A program made the translations under genes and the position numbers. This document shows, piece after piece, positions 9,002-17,729 of a stretch of 64,000 bases of DNA (the stretch's first letter is position 1; each line of letters starts with the position of its first letter). Source of the DNA: Leptospira bouyouniensis (GTDB lineage: Bacteria; Spirochaetota; Leptospiria; Leptospirales; Leptospiraceae); contig NZ_RQFT01000015.1 of NCBI RefSeq assembly GCF_004769525.1, positions 136,259-200,258 on the forward strand. Direction: 5' to 3'. The notes under the pieces are model-generated. The model saw nothing but the letters and a program-made list of their open reading frames with translations, was not told the origin of the DNA and made no database searches.

Positions 9002-9970
9002 GTGGTTCTTTTTTTAACTGAGTATTTTCGATTGAATGGATTAGGGCATCTTAGGCGATGTATTGCCTTCTCTGAATTGTTTGAAAGTAAAGGGATTAAA
9101 AAACAAATCCTTGTAAACACTGACCACGAGGACGCAGACGTATTTCATACAGATATAAAACAACAAAATTGGCTGGTTCATAAGCAATTGGAAACTAAGT
9201 ATGATGCAATTATCATTGATTCATACCGAGCTCAAGCTGCTGACTATGAACACTTTAAACAATATACAAATCATTTAGTTGCGATTGATGATGACAATCG
9301 AATAGAATATCCATCTGGTTGTATCATTTACAATGGGGGACTCGGAGGTTTGATTTACCAATATGATCCGAATCGATTTAAAAAGATATTAGCTGGTCCC
9401 GAGTATGCTTTATTGAGAAAAGAGTTTCGAGAGAATCGAGAAGAGAAAAAGATAAATCAAAATTTAGAAAGGATACTCATCACGATGGGAGGAAGTGATC
9501 CTTTACACTTAACGTCCAAATTAATACAATTTTACCATGCTGAATTTCCATCTTCTCAATTGGATGTGATCATTGGTCCAGGTTTTACGGATTTTAAAGA
9601 AGAAGAGTTCATTCACGTTCCTACTCTCAAGATATATAAAAATCTCGATGCTCGTTCTATGTGTGATCTTATGATCAAGGTTGACTTGTGTATTACTGCA
9701 GGTGGACAAACGATCTATGAACTAGGCAAATTGGGGATTCCTTTTATTGTGATCCAAACTGCAGAAAACCAATTAGGAAATATTTCTGGACTCGTAAAAT
9801 CTGGTGTGATCGAATCTTTTATAAATCCAAGTATGGGAGACTTTTTAAAAAGTCTTTCCCAGTTAAACCAGAAACTGGCAGATGTTGCCATCCGACAAAA
9901 TATGAGTACAAAACTAAAAACGATTTTCCAGAACAAATCTTTGGATATCGTTGGATCCATTTTAAATTAA
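9002..9970 (+). CDS. pseG: UDP-2,4-diacetamido-2,4,6-trideoxy-beta-L-altropyranose hydrolase
   Basis: GT-B-fold nucleotide-sugar hydrolase that releases UDP from UDP-2,4-diNAc-altrose, giving the free hexose used by PseI. It has 322 residues. The glycine-rich loop GLGHLRRC (residues 13-20) contains His16, which corresponds to the catalytic histidine of PseG enzymes. The second-half motifs ITMGGSDP and CITAGGQTIYELGKLGIP are those of the MurG-like fold. The start is GTG at 9002; no upstream ATG is in frame and the ribosome site is weak. It follows the fusion gene by 18 bases and abuts the formyltransferase gene. Position between PseC and PseI supports the assignment. Confidence 0.85.
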   Translation: MVLFLTEYFRLNGLGHLRRCIAFSELFESKGIKKQILVNTDHEDADVFHTDIKQQNWLVHKQLETKYDAIIIDSYRAQAADYEHFKQYTNHLVAIDDDNRIEYPSGCIIYNGGLGGLIYQYDPNRFKKILAGPEYALLRKEFRENREEKKINQNLERILITMGGSDPLHLTSKLIQFYHAEFPSSQLDVIIGPGFTDFKEEEFIHVPTLKIYKNLDARSMCDLMIKVDLCITAGGQTIYELGKLGIPFIVIQTAENQLGNISGLVKSGVIESFINPSMGDFLKSLSQLNQKLADVAIRQNMSTKLKTIFQNKSLDIVGSILN

Positions 9971-10816
9971 ATGAACGAAGTAATCTTTTGTGGTTTTGGT
10001 GGCTTAGGGCAAAGTTGTTTATCCGAACTTATAAACTTTGGTTTAAGAGTCACTCATGTATTAACACATAAAGAATTGAAATCTGATTCTGTGGATACCC
10101 TTGCCTTAGAAAATAAAATTCCATTTTACTATTCTGATTTGAGAAAAGACCAAATCCTTTTGGATGAACTGAAGAGTAAAAAAGTCAAATATCTCATTAG
10201 TGTAAATTACCGTTATATTATCCCTATCCAGTTGTTAGAATCTGCATCATACCCTCTGAATATCCACGGATCCTTATTGCCTAAGTATAGGGGAAGGGCT
10301 CCTCATATATGGGCCATTATCAATGGTGAGAATTTTACAGGTGTGACTTGCCATATCATGGAAGTTACAGTTGATACTGGGCCAATTTATAGCCAAATTA
10401 AAATTCCAATTTCCTCCGATACAACTGGAAATGACATCATCAACGAGTTTAAAAAAATATATCCAATCGTTTTAAGAGAGACTTTAGAAAAAATTAAAAA
10501 CCAATATCTACCAACTCCTCAAAAGGAAGAGGATGCAACGTATTTTGGGAAACGGATTCCTGAGATGGGTTATATCGACATTCTCAAATCGAAACAGTCA
10601 ATTATAAATTTTGTTCGAGCGCAAACTCGTCCTTATCCAGGAGCTTACTATTATTTACCTACAGGTGATAAAATAATCATTTATAAAATCTCAGTATTCA
10701 ACTCAAAAGAATTTGAAACTACTTTAACTTTGGGAAGTATTCGAAAGTTTAACGAAGATTACTTGCTTAGTGTTTCTGATGGAATTTTAATGATAACGGA
10801 ATATGAAATTATATGA
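9971..10816 (+). CDS. Formyltransferase-family protein (ArnA/PseJ-like N-formylation of an amino sugar)
   Basis: Protein of 281 residues with the 10-formyl-tetrahydrofolate-dependent formyltransferase fold. The catalytic Asn-His-Asp triad is visible at Asn97, His99 and Asp135, in NIHGSLLPKYRG and VDTGPI. The 36-residue spacing from His to Asp equals that of Fmt and ArnA. The C-terminal part resembles the OB-like tail of these enzymes. It is not the housekeeping Met-tRNA formyltransferase, which is longer. Lying between pseG and pseI, and overlapping pseI by ATGA, it probably formylates an amino group of a pseudaminic acid precursor or product, as PseJ-type enzymes do. The exact substrate is inference. 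Confidence 0.78.
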   Translation: MNEVIFCGFGGLGQSCLSELINFGLRVTHVLTHKELKSDSVDTLALENKIPFYYSDLRKDQILLDELKSKKVKYLISVNYRYIIPIQLLESASYPLNIHGSLLPKYRGRAPHIWAIINGENFTGVTCHIMEVTVDTGPIYSQIKIPISSDTTGNDIINEFKKIYPIVLRETLEKIKNQYLPTPQKEEDATYFGKRIPEMGYIDILKSKQSIINFVRAQTRPYPGAYYYLPTGDKIIIYKISVFNSKEFETTLTLGSIRKFNEDYLLSVSDGILMITEYEII

Positions 10817-11856
10817 ACTTTGAATTTTCTCGAAATAAAAAACCTTTTATCATCGCGGAGATGTCAGGAAATCACAACCAATCTTTAGAAAGAGCATTGG
10901 AGATTGTTGACTCAGCCGCAAATTGTGGAGTCGCAGCAATAAAGATACAAACCTATACTGCTGATACACTTACCATTGACAAAAGTGATGGTGAATTTTT
11001 TATTTCAGATCCAAAAAGTTTATGGAAGGGGACTTCACTTTACGAGTTGTATAAAAAAGCTTACACTCCTTGGGAATGGCACAAAGCTATATTTGAATAT
11101 GCAAATAAAAAAGGAGTTCTGTGTTTTAGTTCGCCCTTTGATTTTTCAGCCGTAGATTTTTTAGAATCTCTAAATGCACCAGCGTATAAGATTGCATCGT
11201 TTGAGAATAACGATTTACCACTCATTCGGAAAGTGGCTGCAACCAAGAAACCCATAATCATTTCAACTGGGATGGCTACAATAGCAGAGGTTGCAGAAGC
11301 AGTGGATGCCGTAAGATCTGTTGGGAATGAAAAACTGACTCTTTTGAAATGTACAAGTACATATCCTGCTAGTCCCGAAAATACCAACATTCTTAGTATC
11401 CCAGCAATGAGAGATATGTTTCGTTGTGAGGTTGGACTGTCAGACCACACAATGGGAATTGGAGTCGCGGTTGCCAGTGTTGCACTTGGGGCAACAGTTA
11501 TCGAAAAACATTTTACGTTACGAAGAGCAGACGGTGGAGTTGATTCCACTTTTTCTCTGGAACCAGAAGAGATGAAAGCACTGGTCGTGGAAAGTGAACG
11601 AGCTTGGTTATCACTTGGTTCTGTAAAACTGGAAAGATCAGAAGCAGAAGAAAAATCCATCATTTTTAAAAGATCTTTGTATGTAGTGAAAGATGTCAAA
11701 AAGGGTGAAACATTTACGAGTGAATCAGTTCGGAGTATTCGACCTGGTTATGGAATCCCTCCTAAGTATATCGATATTATTATCGGATCTAAAGCTATGT
11801 TTGATATTCCGAGAGGAACTGCAGTTAGTTGGGATATGATCAATGGAAAAAAATAA
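10813..11856 (+). CDS. pseI: Pseudaminic acid synthase
   Basis: NeuB-family enzyme that condenses the 6-deoxy-2,4-diacylamino-altrose sugar with phosphoenolpyruvate to make pseudaminic acid. It has 347 residues. The TIM barrel starts with FIIAEMSGNHNQS (residues 12-24), followed by the PseI-type IKIQTYTADTLT and LYELYKKAYTPWEWH. The conserved KCTSTYPA and VIEKHFTL motifs are present. A C-terminal SAF/antifreeze-like domain (about residues 283-345) carries RSLYVVKDVKKGE. It overlaps the formyltransferase gene by 4 bases and the FAD-protein gene by 14 bases. The match to PseI rather than NeuB or LegI extends over the whole length. Confidence 0.92.
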   Translation: MNFEFSRNKKPFIIAEMSGNHNQSLERALEIVDSAANCGVAAIKIQTYTADTLTIDKSDGEFFISDPKSLWKGTSLYELYKKAYTPWEWHKAIFEYANKKGVLCFSSPFDFSAVDFLESLNAPAYKIASFENNDLPLIRKVAATKKPIIISTGMATIAEVAEAVDAVRSVGNEKLTLLKCTSTYPASPENTNILSIPAMRDMFRCEVGLSDHTMGIGVAVASVALGATVIEKHFTLRRADGGVDSTFSLEPEEMKALVVESERAWLSLGSVKLERSEAEEKSIIFKRSLYVVKDVKKGETFTSESVRSIRPGYGIPPKYIDIIIGSKAMFDIPRGTAVSWDMINGKK

Positions 11857-13270
11857 TCATTTATCGGTTGCTATAGTTGGGGCTGGACTTAGTGGTTCAT
11901 TACTAGCCATCAATTTATTAAAAAATACTTTTGATGGAAAAATTGAAATATTTTTAATTGAATCAACAAAAAAAAGATTTGGAAGAGGTGTTGCATATTC
12001 ACCGAATTCAATTTATCAAAAATTAAATGTTCCTGCAAAAGGTATGAGTTTGTTTCCAGAAAATCCGAATCATTTTGTGGATTGGTGGAAATCGAATGGA
12101 AAGAATTATTTTTATTTGGGAGAAAGTTATGATGAAAATTCATTTTTCCCTAGGTTTATTTTTGGTGATTATTTAGAATCTACTTTGAATTCCAATATTC
12201 AAACAAAATCATCCAATAAAGAATTTTTTACAATCAATGATGAAGTAATTGATGCAACAAAAATTGAATCTCAATGGAAAATCAAACTTTCTTCGGGTGC
12301 GGAGTTAATTGTAGACAATCTTATACTCGCAACAGGGAATATACCACCTGGAAATCCAAGTTATCTAGCAAAGGAAGTATTAGATAGTAAACGTTATTTA
12401 CATAATCCATGGGATGATAGTTTATTTGAATCAATTCAACAGAACGAATCCTTAGGTATATTAGGTTCTGGATTGTCAATGGTTGATGTAATTATGACCT
12501 TAAAAAGAAAAAACTTCCAAGGGAAAATTGTTTCGTTTTCAAGGTCAGGAAAATTACCCAAAGTTCATTCGAAACCAGATCATATGAATCCAACTCCTTT
12601 TCCTACATTGAAAGGAAATGCAAACGAAGATGTTCATCTGATTCGGAATTGGATTCGAGAAAATGAAGGAATTTCCGATGTTCATTTAATGAATGTAATC
12701 AGACCTTTCACTTCCGAAATTTGGAAATCTTGGGATGCTAAAAACCAACTTCGATTCATACGACATGTTCGTCCATTTTGGGAATCCTTCCGTCACAGAA
12801 TTCCTTCCGAGTCTATGGCGATTATTTCTGAATGGATTCAATTTGGAAAACTAACATTTTTAAAAGCAAGAATTCAATCTTCCAAACTGGAAAATGATTC
12901 TATTGAAATTTCTACCTTAGAACCTCACGCAAAATTAGGATCTTATCGGTTTGATCGTCTGATCAATTGTACAGGACCTGATACAAAGTTGAAGGAAGTA
13001 AAAAGTGATTTATATACCAATTTGAAGAAGAAAGGATATATCACCCAATCGGAAAACGGAATTGGATTTGTCACAGGAAATTTAGGTCAAGTAAAAACAA
13101 AAGAAGGTAAGTTTTTAGAGAATTTATACTGTTTGGGACCACTTAGAAAAAATGAATTATGGGAATCAACTGCTCTGCGGGAAATTAGAGACCAAGTAAT
13201 CGAGTTAACCTCTGTTATTTCAAACATAAACACAAAAAATACCGATCCACTGAATCAATCTAGTTTATAA
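11843..13270 (+). CDS. FAD/NAD(P)-binding oxidoreductase (YdhS/COG4529-like)
   Basis: Flavoprotein of 475 residues. The N-terminal dinucleotide-binding motif is AIVGAGLSGSLLAINLL (about residues 9-25). GRGVAYSPNS...LNVPAKGMSLFPENPNHFVDW, near residues 47-75, is characteristic of the FAD-NAD(P)-binding family typified by YdhS. A second glycine-rich motif LGILGSGLSMVDVI (about 208) would bind NAD(P), and LINCTGPDT is a late FAD motif. It overlaps pseI by 14 bases, so it belongs to the same transcript. The substrate is unknown; an oxidative change of a nonulosonic acid is possible but not shown. Such flavoproteins are not a standard part of pseudaminic acid pathways. Confidence 0.72.
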   Translation: MEKNNHLSVAIVGAGLSGSLLAINLLKNTFDGKIEIFLIESTKKRFGRGVAYSPNSIYQKLNVPAKGMSLFPENPNHFVDWWKSNGKNYFYLGESYDENSFFPRFIFGDYLESTLNSNIQTKSSNKEFFTINDEVIDATKIESQWKIKLSSGAELIVDNLILATGNIPPGNPSYLAKEVLDSKRYLHNPWDDSLFESIQQNESLGILGSGLSMVDVIMTLKRKNFQGKIVSFSRSGKLPKVHSKPDHMNPTPFPTLKGNANEDVHLIRNWIRENEGISDVHLMNVIRPFTSEIWKSWDAKNQLRFIRHVRPFWESFRHRIPSESMAIISEWIQFGKLTFLKARIQSSKLENDSIEISTLEPHAKLGSYRFDRLINCTGPDTKLKEVKSDLYTNLKKKGYITQSENGIGFVTGNLGQVKTKEGKFLENLYCLGPLRKNELWESTALREIRDQVIELTSVISNINTKNTDPLNQSSL

Positions 13271-13317
13271 GATTTGTACAAATATTCTCTCTAGGAAATC
13301 ACTCAACATATCAGCTT

Positions 13318-14058
13318 ATGAAAAAATTTGTAGCAACCATTGAAGCAAGAATGACTTCTTCACGTTTACCTGGTAAAGTATTATTGCCAGTTCTTGGAAG
13401 ACCAATCCTTGGTTATCTAATTGATAGATTGAAAAAAGTTCAAACAATCGATGAAATTGTACTCGCAACAACAATCAATGAATCTGATAACCCAGTCGTT
13501 GATTTTGCAAAATCCGAAGGGATTTCAGTGTTTAGAGGGAGTGAAGATGATGTTTTACTCCGTGTGGTTGGTGCAGCAAAGTCTGTGGAAGCTGATGTGA
13601 TTGTTGAAATTACAGGTGATTGTCCTATCATTGACCCAGAGATCATAGACCAATGTATTCAATTATATAAGTACAATAACGCGTCTTATGTTGGGAATGC
13701 ACATGTTAGAAGTTATCCGGATGGAATGGATGTGCAAGTGTTTTCATTAAATGATCTTGAGAAATCGGGAAATCTAACGAATGATAAACTAGACCGAGAA
13801 CACGTTTCTCTATATATGAGAAATCATCCAGAGTTATTTCCCCATTTACATCTTGTTGCACCTACTTCTGTGTTTTGGCCTGAATTAGGCCTTACACTGG
13901 ATGAAAAACAAGACTTTGAACTTTTGAAATCGATCATTGAACATTTTAATGAGATCAAAAAACCTTATTTTAGTATTTATGAATGTGTTTCCTATTTAAA
14001 AGAGAATCCTAGATTATTAGAAATCAATAAAAAAGTATTAAGAAAGGGTGATACTTAG
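13318..14058 (+). CDS. SpsF-type cytidylyltransferase (CMP-nonulosonate activating candidate)
   Basis: Nucleotidyltransferase of 246 residues with the CTP-binding loop IEARMTSSRLPGKV (about residues 7-20) and ITGDCPIIDPEIIDQ (about 98). It resembles Bacillus SpsF and the N-terminal domain of the fusion at 6956, so the locus has two such domains. It is a candidate for PseF function, making CMP-pseudaminic acid from CTP, although classical PseF has a different loop. The start ATG at 13318 follows a 47-base gap containing a small TTTGTACAAA palindrome that I do not interpret. The following Gfo/Idh, DegT, GNAT and transferase genes may form a sub-module with it. Confidence 0.72.
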   Translation: MKKFVATIEARMTSSRLPGKVLLPVLGRPILGYLIDRLKKVQTIDEIVLATTINESDNPVVDFAKSEGISVFRGSEDDVLLRVVGAAKSVEADVIVEITGDCPIIDPEIIDQCIQLYKYNNASYVGNAHVRSYPDGMDVQVFSLNDLEKSGNLTNDKLDREHVSLYMRNHPELFPHLHLVAPTSVFWPELGLTLDEKQDFELLKSIIEHFNEIKKPYFSIYECVSYLKENPRLLEINKKVLRKGDT

Positions 14059-14060
14059 AA

Positions 14061-15026
14061 TTGAAAGCATTTATAGTTGGTCTTGGGCAAATTGGAATGG
14101 GGTATGATTATAAAGAAGATTACCATGTTTCTTGTTTAACCCATTTGAACGCTGTACTTGCACATGATGGATATGAATTAGTCGGTGGATTTGATGTTTC
14201 CCTAGAAAGACGAAACATGTTTGAATCTAAATCAAAGGTTTCAAGTTTTGATGATCTTTTGCAGGGGCTAACGAAAACAAATCCCGATATTGTTATCCTT
14301 TCCACACCGACCGAAACACATTTTGAAATTCTGAAAACAATATTAAAACAGAAATTTTTAAAGGCCATATTGTGTGAAAAACCTGTTTCTTACGATGATG
14401 AAGAGGCAACGCAGATGGTTGAATTGTGTCAGAAAAATAATGTAAAATTATTTGTTAATTACCAAAGGTTTTACTTACCGTCATCAGATTTGATAAAGAA
14501 GAGATTATACCCCTCTAACACAAAAATCGAATTTCTAAAGGGTGTTTGTTGGTATTCAAAAGGCTTAATTCATAATGGAAGCCATTTTATCAATCTTTTG
14601 GAATCTTGGTTGGGAAATTTAAAGTCAATTGAATCAATTGAATCACATCAGTATTGGTCAAACGAGGATACGGAACCTGATGCTTTATTTAGTTTTCAAA
14701 ACGGAAAAGTGTTTTTTATCTCATCGAGGGAATCAGATTTTTCCCATTATTCCATTGAACTAGTTACTTCCGAAGGGAAACTCACTTATAAAAACGGGGG
14801 AGATGAAATCTATTGGCAAGATAAGGTTCCAGATCCAACCTTCCCTGGTTATACTATACTTTCTAAAAATATGGAACTAATCGAAAGTAATAGTCTTCAA
14901 AGCCAATATTTTGTTTTAGATAAAATTTTAAAGCATATGGAAAATCATAACTCTGTAGCAGTTTGTGAAGCATATAGTACGTTAAATATGATTAGAATGT
15001 TAAGAAAATTAAAGGTTGAGAAATGA
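14061..15026 (+). CDS. Gfo/Idh/MocA-family sugar oxidoreductase
   Basis: NAD(P)-dependent dehydrogenase of 321 residues. The N-terminal Rossmann fold starts FIVGLGQIGMGYD, and the family EKP motif (LCEKPVSYDDEEA, about residue 108) carries the catalytic lysine. A C-terminal alpha/beta domain follows. The start codon is TTG at 14061, two bases after the previous stop. It overlaps the DegT aminotransferase gene by ATGA (15023-15026). The oxidoreductase-aminotransferase pairing commonly makes an amino sugar by oxidising a hydroxyl and then transaminating the ketone. The actual sugar is unknown. Confidence 0.75.
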   Translation: MKAFIVGLGQIGMGYDYKEDYHVSCLTHLNAVLAHDGYELVGGFDVSLERRNMFESKSKVSSFDDLLQGLTKTNPDIVILSTPTETHFEILKTILKQKFLKAILCEKPVSYDDEEATQMVELCQKNNVKLFVNYQRFYLPSSDLIKKRLYPSNTKIEFLKGVCWYSKGLIHNGSHFINLLESWLGNLKSIESIESHQYWSNEDTEPDALFSFQNGKVFFISSRESDFSHYSIELVTSEGKLTYKNGGDEIYWQDKVPDPTFPGYTILSKNMELIESNSLQSQYFVLDKILKHMENHNSVAVCEAYSTLNMIRMLRKLKVEK

Positions 15027-16300
15027 GTGATACATTAGCATTGTTAGGTGGTTCAAAGGTCATTAATTTTGAATTGAATCGGTATAATTCTTTGGGCCCC
15101 GAAGAAGTTGAAGCTGCTAAAAAAGTAGTGGAAAGTGGAAATTTATCTCAATTTTTGGGATGTTGGGATCCTGATTTTTATGGTGGCCCCAAAGTACAAG
15201 AATTCGAAAAGAATTGCAGAGAGTATTTTAATGTGAAACATGCAATCACGGTTAATTCTTGGACATCGGGACTGATTGCCGCAATTGGTGCGATTGGCAT
15301 TGAACCTGGAGATGAAATTATTGTCAGCCCTTGGACAATGTCTGCCTCTGCAACAGCAATCCTTCACTGGAATGCAATTCCGGTTTTTGCAGATATAGAA
15401 CCGAATACCTATTGTATTGATCCAGTCTCCATAGAAAAAAATATCTCACCATATACAAAAGCAATCATGGTTGTAGATATCTTTGGACAATCTGCAAATA
15501 TGGAAGAGATCAATCGAATCGCAAAAAAACACAATTTAAAAGTAATAAATGATACTGCCCAATCTCCTGGCTCCCTTTATAAAGGTAAATATACAGGAAC
15601 GTTAGGTGATATTGGTGGTTATAGTTTAAATTACCATAAACATATCCACACAGGTGAAGGTGGTATCCTTGTTACAAATGATGATGAACTTGCTGAGAGA
15701 ATGCAGTTAATTCGAAATCATGCGGAAGCTGTTGTGAAAGATAAGGGAGTTACCAACCTAACGAATATGGTAGGTTATAACTTTCGATTAGGTGAAATTG
15801 AGTGTGCAATTGGCATTGAACAATTAAAAAAATTGGATTCCAAAATTAAGTCTCGGATTCATGCCGCTGAAAGATTAAGAAATGGATTAAAAGGTTTATC
15901 TGGATTAAAATTACCTGAAATTCGATCTGGGGCAACTCATGTTTATTACATTTTTCCAATGGAGATTGATGAAAAGGTAACAGGGGTAAGTAAAAACAGA
16001 ATTTATGAGGCATTGGTTGCGGAGGGAGTTTCTGATATTTCTTTGCAATATGCAAACCTACACCTTTTGCCGATGTACCAAAAGAAAATTGCATATGGTT
16101 CGAAAGGTTTTCCTTGGACTTCTGATATATGTAAAAGAGAAGTGGACTACTCTAAGGGAATTTGTCCCGTTGCTGAAGGTTTAAATGATTCAACTTATTT
16201 AGGATATGAAATGTGTGTAAGAGAATTCCCTGATGAACATGTTGACTTAGTGATCAGAGCATTTCAAAAAGTTTGGAATCACCTAAATCTATTAAAATGA
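15023..16300 (+). CDS. DegT/DnrJ/EryC1/StrS aminotransferase
   Basis: PLP-dependent sugar aminotransferase of 425 residues, slightly long for the family. VNSWTSGLIAAIGAIGIEPGD (about residues 77-95) is the cofactor phosphate-binding region. DTAQSPG (about 180) holds the PLP-ring Asp. Lys206 in YHKHIHTGEGG is the Schiff-base lysine. It is coupled by overlap to the Gfo/Idh gene before it and to the GNAT gene after it. A chain of oxidise, aminate and acylate is the simplest reading of the three genes. It does not look like PseC or LegC, so the sugar position modified cannot be stated. Confidence 0.78.
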   Translation: MSDTLALLGGSKVINFELNRYNSLGPEEVEAAKKVVESGNLSQFLGCWDPDFYGGPKVQEFEKNCREYFNVKHAITVNSWTSGLIAAIGAIGIEPGDEIIVSPWTMSASATAILHWNAIPVFADIEPNTYCIDPVSIEKNISPYTKAIMVVDIFGQSANMEEINRIAKKHNLKVINDTAQSPGSLYKGKYTGTLGDIGGYSLNYHKHIHTGEGGILVTNDDELAERMQLIRNHAEAVVKDKGVTNLTNMVGYNFRLGEIECAIGIEQLKKLDSKIKSRIHAAERLRNGLKGLSGLKLPEIRSGATHVYYIFPMEIDEKVTGVSKNRIYEALVAEGVSDISLQYANLHLLPMYQKKIAYGSKGFPWTSDICKREVDYSKGICPVAEGLNDSTYLGYEMCVREFPDEHVDLVIRAFQKVWNHLNLLK

Positions 16301-16827
16301 TCCATACATTTTTAAAAGATTATTATTTAAGGCCACTACGGAAAACCGATTTAGATGGGCCTTATTCCTCTTGGTTCTCTGACCAAACCATTACAAAGTA
16401 TAGTTCTCATGGGAAATTTTTTAAGAATGAGAACTACTTCCTTTCGTTTTATGAAAATTTAAATAGAGAGGACCAAGTGGTCTTAGCTATTTTTCATACT
16501 TTAGATGGACATATTGGCAATTTAAGTTTACAAGATATTTCTTGGATCAATCGAACAGCTGAATTTGCAATCATTATTGGAAATCAAAATCATCAAAATA
16601 AAGGTGTTTCGTATGAAGCATCAAAATATATCTTGGAGCATGGTTTTAATAAACTCAATTTGAATAAAATCTATTGTGGAACTTCTGATCAGAATATAGG
16701 AATGCAAAGGTTAGCTTTAAAACTGGGTATGAAGGAAGAGGGACGTCGTGTGGATCATCTTTTTCTAGAGGGAAGTTATCATGATGTTCTAATGTATTAC
16801 ATTTTAGCTAAAGATTGGAAAACGTAA
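16297..16827 (+). CDS. GNAT-family N-acetyltransferase (RimJ/RimL type, possible PseH analogue)
   Basis: Acetyl-CoA-dependent N-acyltransferase of 176 residues. ATG at 16297 overlaps the preceding stop as ATGA; an upstream TTG at 16273 is less likely. Recognisable elements are LRPLRKTDLDGPYSSWFSD near the N-terminus and EFAIIIGNQNHQNKGVSYEASKYIL, containing the acetyl-CoA loop, near residue 95. NKIYCGTSDQNIGMQRLALKLGMKEEG is typical of RimJ/RimL-like proteins. In Pse or Leg loci such proteins (PseH, LegH) acetylate the C4 or C7 amine of the precursor. It is the only GNAT in the window, so it may be PseH, or it may serve the neighbouring DegT product. Confidence 0.75.
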   Translation: MIHTFLKDYYLRPLRKTDLDGPYSSWFSDQTITKYSSHGKFFKNENYFLSFYENLNREDQVVLAIFHTLDGHIGNLSLQDISWINRTAEFAIIIGNQNHQNKGVSYEASKYILEHGFNKLNLNKIYCGTSDQNIGMQRLALKLGMKEEGRRVDHLFLEGSYHDVLMYYILAKDWKT

Positions 16828-16831
16828 TCAT

Positions 16832-17710
16832 TTGATCACAATCGTTTCACACGATGCAGGCGGTGCAGAGATACTTTCCAATTATGTTCTGCAAAACAAA
16901 AATGATTATCAGTTTGTTTTAGATGGCCCCGCTGTTTCCATATTTTCGAAGTTACTTGGGGAGATAAATATTAAGTCCTTAAAAGAGACGATTGGGAATA
17001 CATCCTTATATCTAACGGGAACTAGTTGGCAGAGTGAAATTGAAAAATTAACGATCTTAACTGCAAAAAATAATCATATCAGAGTGGTTAGTTTTATTGA
17101 TCACTGGGTAAACTATAAGGAACGATTTATTTACAAAGACCAGTTGGTTTTGCCTGATGAAATTTGGGTGGGCGATGAGGATGCCTTAGAATTGGCAAAA
17201 TCCATTTTCCCTCCAGAAATTGTAAAACTGAAATCAAATCCCTATTTCGAATCTTTAAAATCATACTTTAGAAATTGGAAATCGAAAAATCTTTCTGATG
17301 ATAGATTCAATATTTTATTTATTTGCGAAAATATTAGTGATCATGCCAAAAAATCCTTCAATGACGAAAGGTATTGGGGTTACACTGAAACCGATGCAAT
17401 CGAATATTTTTTTCAAAATTTAGAGAAACTAAACATTAAATCGGGTAAATATACCTTTAGGCCACATCCTTCTGATGAAAAAGGAAAGTATGATTGGGTT
17501 AAAGATAAGTACCGTGAATACCCGATTCAAATTTCGAATAAGATTCCTCTATTTGAACAAATTGCAAATTCGGATTTGGTAGTTGGTTGCGAAAGTATGG
17601 CTCTCATTGTTGCCTCATTGGCTAATAAAAGGGTTGTTAGTTGTATTCCTCCAGAAGGGAAAAAACTAGGCTTACCTCAAAGTAAAATCATCGAATTAAG
17701 AAGCCTATAA
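16832..17710 (+). CDS. Putative glycosyltransferase, GT-B-like with HP motif (function unknown)
   Basis: 292-residue protein not assigned with confidence. It begins ITIVSHDAGGAEILSNYV, a start I associate with proteins near nonulosonic acid genes. A RPHPSDEKG motif lies near residue 211 and SDLVVGCESMALIVASLANKR near residue 248. This HP-then-Ser layout with a following conserved E...G/A region resembles the nucleotide-binding half of bacterial CMP-sugar-using transferases. It may transfer the nonulosonic acid made by the upstream genes. The start is TTG at 16832. No signal peptide or membrane segment is evident, so it would be cytosolic. Confidence 0.55.
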   Translation: MITIVSHDAGGAEILSNYVLQNKNDYQFVLDGPAVSIFSKLLGEINIKSLKETIGNTSLYLTGTSWQSEIEKLTILTAKNNHIRVVSFIDHWVNYKERFIYKDQLVLPDEIWVGDEDALELAKSIFPPEIVKLKSNPYFESLKSYFRNWKSKNLSDDRFNILFICENISDHAKKSFNDERYWGYTETDAIEYFFQNLEKLNIKSGKYTFRPHPSDEKGKYDWVKDKYREYPIQISNKIPLFEQIANSDLVVGCESMALIVASLANKRVVSCIPPEGKKLGLPQSKIIELRSL

Positions 17711-17729
17711 TATGGAGACTTTTTTTTAA

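Noticed and set aside
11061..11699. 212-codon open frame on the minus strand
   Set aside because: It lies wholly inside pseI, shows no family motif and is low-complexity Ser/Thr-rich; it is a shadow of the coding strand.
13271..13317. TTTGTACAAA palindrome as terminator or operator
   Set aside because: Too short, with no T tract, and no second copy was noticed; not enough to call a site.
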